Positions 41,661 through 43,583 of a stretch of DNA of 43,583 nucleotides are shown here, one piece after another. Position 1 is the first letter of the stretch. Each line of letters starts with the position of its first letter. Origin of the DNA: an uncultured Eubacterium sp. (GTDB lineage Bacteria > Bacillota > Clostridia > Lachnospirales > Lachnospiraceae); the NCBI GenBank assembly GCA_910578975.1, contig CAJTRZ010000014.1, forward strand, positions 1 through 43,583, written 5' to 3'. The notes under the pieces are model-generated. The model was not told where the DNA came from. It made no database searches and saw only the letters and a program-made list of their open reading frames with translations. A program made the translations under genes and the position numbers.

Positions 41661-43493
41661 ATGATAAGAGAAGATGTTAGAAATATAGCTATTATTGCAC
41701 ATGTCGATCATGGAAAAACTACTTTAGTTGATGAATTATTGAAGCAGAGTGGTGTTTTTAGAGAAAATCAGGAAGTAGCCGAAAGAGTGATGGATTCTAA
41801 TGATTTGGAACGAGAGAGAGGAATTACAATTCTCTCAAAGAATACCGCAGTGACATACAAAGATACAAAAATTAATATCATAGATACACCGGGACATGCA
41901 GATTTTGGTGGAGAAGTTGAGCGTGTACTTAAAATGGTGAATGGTGTTGTTCTTGTGGTAGATGCTTTTGAGGGAGCTATGCCACAGACAAGATTTGTGT
42001 TGAAAAAAGCATTGGAGCTCAGCCTTCCTGTTATTGTATGTATTAATAAAATTGACCGTCCGGAAGCAAGACCCGAAGAGGTTATAGATGAAGTATTAGA
42101 ATTATTTATTGAACTTGATGCAAATGAGGAACAGTTAGACTGTCCATTTGTGTTTGCATCAGCAAAACAGGGATTTGCAAAATTGGATATGAATGATGCA
42201 GAGGAGGACATGAAGCCTTTATTTGAAACAATCATTGATTATATTCCGGCACCGGAAGGAGAGCAGGAAGCAGATACTCAGGTGCTTATCAGCACGATTG
42301 ATTATAATGAATATGTGGGTCGAATCGGTGTTGGTAAAGTTGATAATGGAACAATTAAGGTAAATCAGGATGTAACCTTAGTAAATTATCATGATCCGGA
42401 AAATGTAAAACGTGTAAAGATTAGTAAACTGTATGAATTTGAAGGTTTAAACAAAGTGGAGGTTCAGGAAGCAACAGTGGGTGCAATTGTGGCAATCTCC
42501 GGTATTGCGGATATTAGTATAGGAGATACTATTTGTTCTTTGGAGAATCCGAAACCAATTCCATTCCAAAAGATTTCTGATCCGACAATCTCAATGCAGT
42601 TTATGGTAAATGACAGCCCATTGGCGGGTCAAGAAGGAAAGTATGTAACATCACGTCATATCAGAGACAGATTAATGAGAGAGTTAAACACAGATGTTTC
42701 TTTGAGAGTAGAGGAGACAGAGGATATGAACTCCTTTAAAGTGTCTGGACGAGGAGAGCTGCATTTATCTGTTTTGATTGAAAATATGAGACGTGAAGGA
42801 TATGAATTTGCTGTCAGCAAGGCAGAAGTTATTTATAAAGAAGATGAACGTGGCAAAAAGTTAGAACCTATGGAGATTTGTTATATCGATGTTCCAGATG
42901 AGTTCTCTGGAGCAATTATCGAGAAACTAAGCAACCGTAAAGGTGAATTACAGGGAATGGCTCCGACGGGTGATGGCTATACACGTTTGGAATTTAGAAT
43001 TCCATCCCGTGGTCTGATTGGATATCGAGGACAGTTTATGACAGATACTAAAGGAAATGGAGTTATCAATACAGTGTTTGATGAGTATGATATATTCCGT
43101 GGCGAAATTCAGTACAGAAAGCAGGGCTCATTGATTGCTTTTGAAGCAGGAGAGGCTATTACGTATGGATTATTTAATGCACAGGAACGTGGAACTTTAT
43201 TTATCGGACCGGGTGAGAAAGTTTACTCTGGTATGATTGTAGGGCAGACGGGAAGAGCAGAGGATATTGAGGTAAATGTCTGCAAAACAAAGCATTTATC
43301 AAATACGAGAACATCCAGTTCTGATGAAGCATTAAGGCTGGTTCCAAAGAAAGAACTGAGTCTGGAGCAGGCTTTGGAATATATTGATACAGATGAACTG
43401 TTGGAGATTACTCCAGAAAGTCTTCGTATACGAAAGAAGATTCTTGATCCGACACTTAGAAAAAGAGCAAATATCAGAAAGCAGAATCAATAA
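41661..43493 (+). CDS. typA: Translational GTPase TypA/BipA
   Basis: The 610-residue ribosome-binding GTPase has G1 AHVDHGKTT near residue 13, the RGITI switch, DTPGHADFGGEVE near 72 and NKID near 128. The EF-G-like domains and the BipA-specific C-terminal domain follow (RGLIGYRGQFMTDTKG near 450). Full length. It assists ribosome assembly and stress adaptation. AAGGAAGGGAT precedes the ATG. Confidence 0.97.
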   Translation: MIREDVRNIAIIAHVDHGKTTLVDELLKQSGVFRENQEVAERVMDSNDLERERGITILSKNTAVTYKDTKINIIDTPGHADFGGEVERVLKMVNGVVLVVDAFEGAMPQTRFVLKKALELSLPVIVCINKIDRPEARPEEVIDEVLELFIELDANEEQLDCPFVFASAKQGFAKLDMNDAEEDMKPLFETIIDYIPAPEGEQEADTQVLISTIDYNEYVGRIGVGKVDNGTIKVNQDVTLVNYHDPENVKRVKISKLYEFEGLNKVEVQEATVGAIVAISGIADISIGDTICSLENPKPIPFQKISDPTISMQFMVNDSPLAGQEGKYVTSRHIRDRLMRELNTDVSLRVEETEDMNSFKVSGRGELHLSVLIENMRREGYEFAVSKAEVIYKEDERGKKLEPMEICYIDVPDEFSGAIIEKLSNRKGELQGMAPTGDGYTRLEFRIPSRGLIGYRGQFMTDTKGNGVINTVFDEYDIFRGEIQYRKQGSLIAFEAGEAITYGLFNAQERGTLFIGPGEKVYSGMIVGQTGRAEDIEVNVCKTKHLSNTRTSSSDEALRLVPKKELSLEQALEYIDTDELLEITPESLRIRKKILDPTLRKRANIRKQNQ

Positions 43494-43583
43494 AATTCGG
43501 TTTATCAAGGTGACTTTCCTGCTGAAAGAGAATACAGAGGAAATACATTCACCTCATTACTTGAACATTTATTAAAAAGAAAA
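43494..43583. other. Window end, no gene seen
   Basis: The 90 nt after typA hold no supported feature; a frame crossing this point is a shadow of typA. Confidence 0.4.

Overview
The window is about 43.6 kb of low-GC chromosome from an anaerobic, probably spore-forming Firmicute, most likely a member of the Lachnospiraceae. The evidence is the AT-rich sequence, strong AGGAGG-type ribosome sites, spoVAD-spoVAE sporulation genes, and a hexameric glutamate dehydrogenase close to the clostridial enzyme. The species cannot be fixed from the sequence alone.

Host left flank (1-5220): a large imperfect inverted-repeat element (204-467), a sodium/proline symporter (putP, minus strand), spoVAD and spoVAE, and gdhA with a clear promoter. 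Host right flank (37991-43583): three terminator-like hairpins, a class A penicillin-binding protein (minus strand), a YigZ/IMPACT-family gene and typA/bipA.

Between them lies an apparently complete siphovirus-type prophage of about 32.8 kb, inserted in the last codons of gdhA. A 21-bp core covering the last five gdhA codons, the stop and three more bases is repeated at both ends (5200-5220 and 37970-37990), so gdhA stays intact. The original gdhA terminator was moved to the far side of the prophage, and a phage-borne terminator now follows gdhA. The lysogeny module (5373-8755) has a tyrosine integrase, an Ltp-like superinfection-exclusion candidate with zinc-ribbon-like CxxC pairs, two Xre regulators, an 11-residue mini-ORF, a possible small RNA, and a divergent CI-type switch. 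The early region (8756-14777) holds many small genes, two of them on the opposite strand behind copies of the same promoter-proximal repeat, plus a PcfJ-like protein and a ParB/DUF3102-like protein.

The outstanding feature is a complete diversity-generating retroelement (DGR) at 15500-18308: two paralogous target genes, an Avd accessory gene, a 66-nt template repeat (TR) and a YMDD reverse transcriptase. Both variable repeats (VR) align to the template without gaps. Each differs at 9 positions, and all 18 differences fall on template adenines. The targets sit in the early/replication part of the phage, far from the tail genes, and carry no visible signal peptide or tail-assembly domain. This differs from the usual phage DGR that varies a tail fibre.

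Downstream come a nuclease-like gene, a compact holin-like/type I toxin-like unit with an 18-bp palindrome inside its promoter, a HUH rolling-circle-type replication protein, and an ArpU/RinA-like regulator. The packaging and structural genes follow: HNH, TerS, TerL, portal, ClpP-type protease, HK97 capsid, connectors, major tail protein, tail-assembly chaperones with an AAAAAAC -1 frameshift site, tape measure, Dit, Tal and a collagen-containing fibre. Last are an r1t-type holin, an amidase and a second fibre-like gene. All calls come from reading the sequence; no database search was run.
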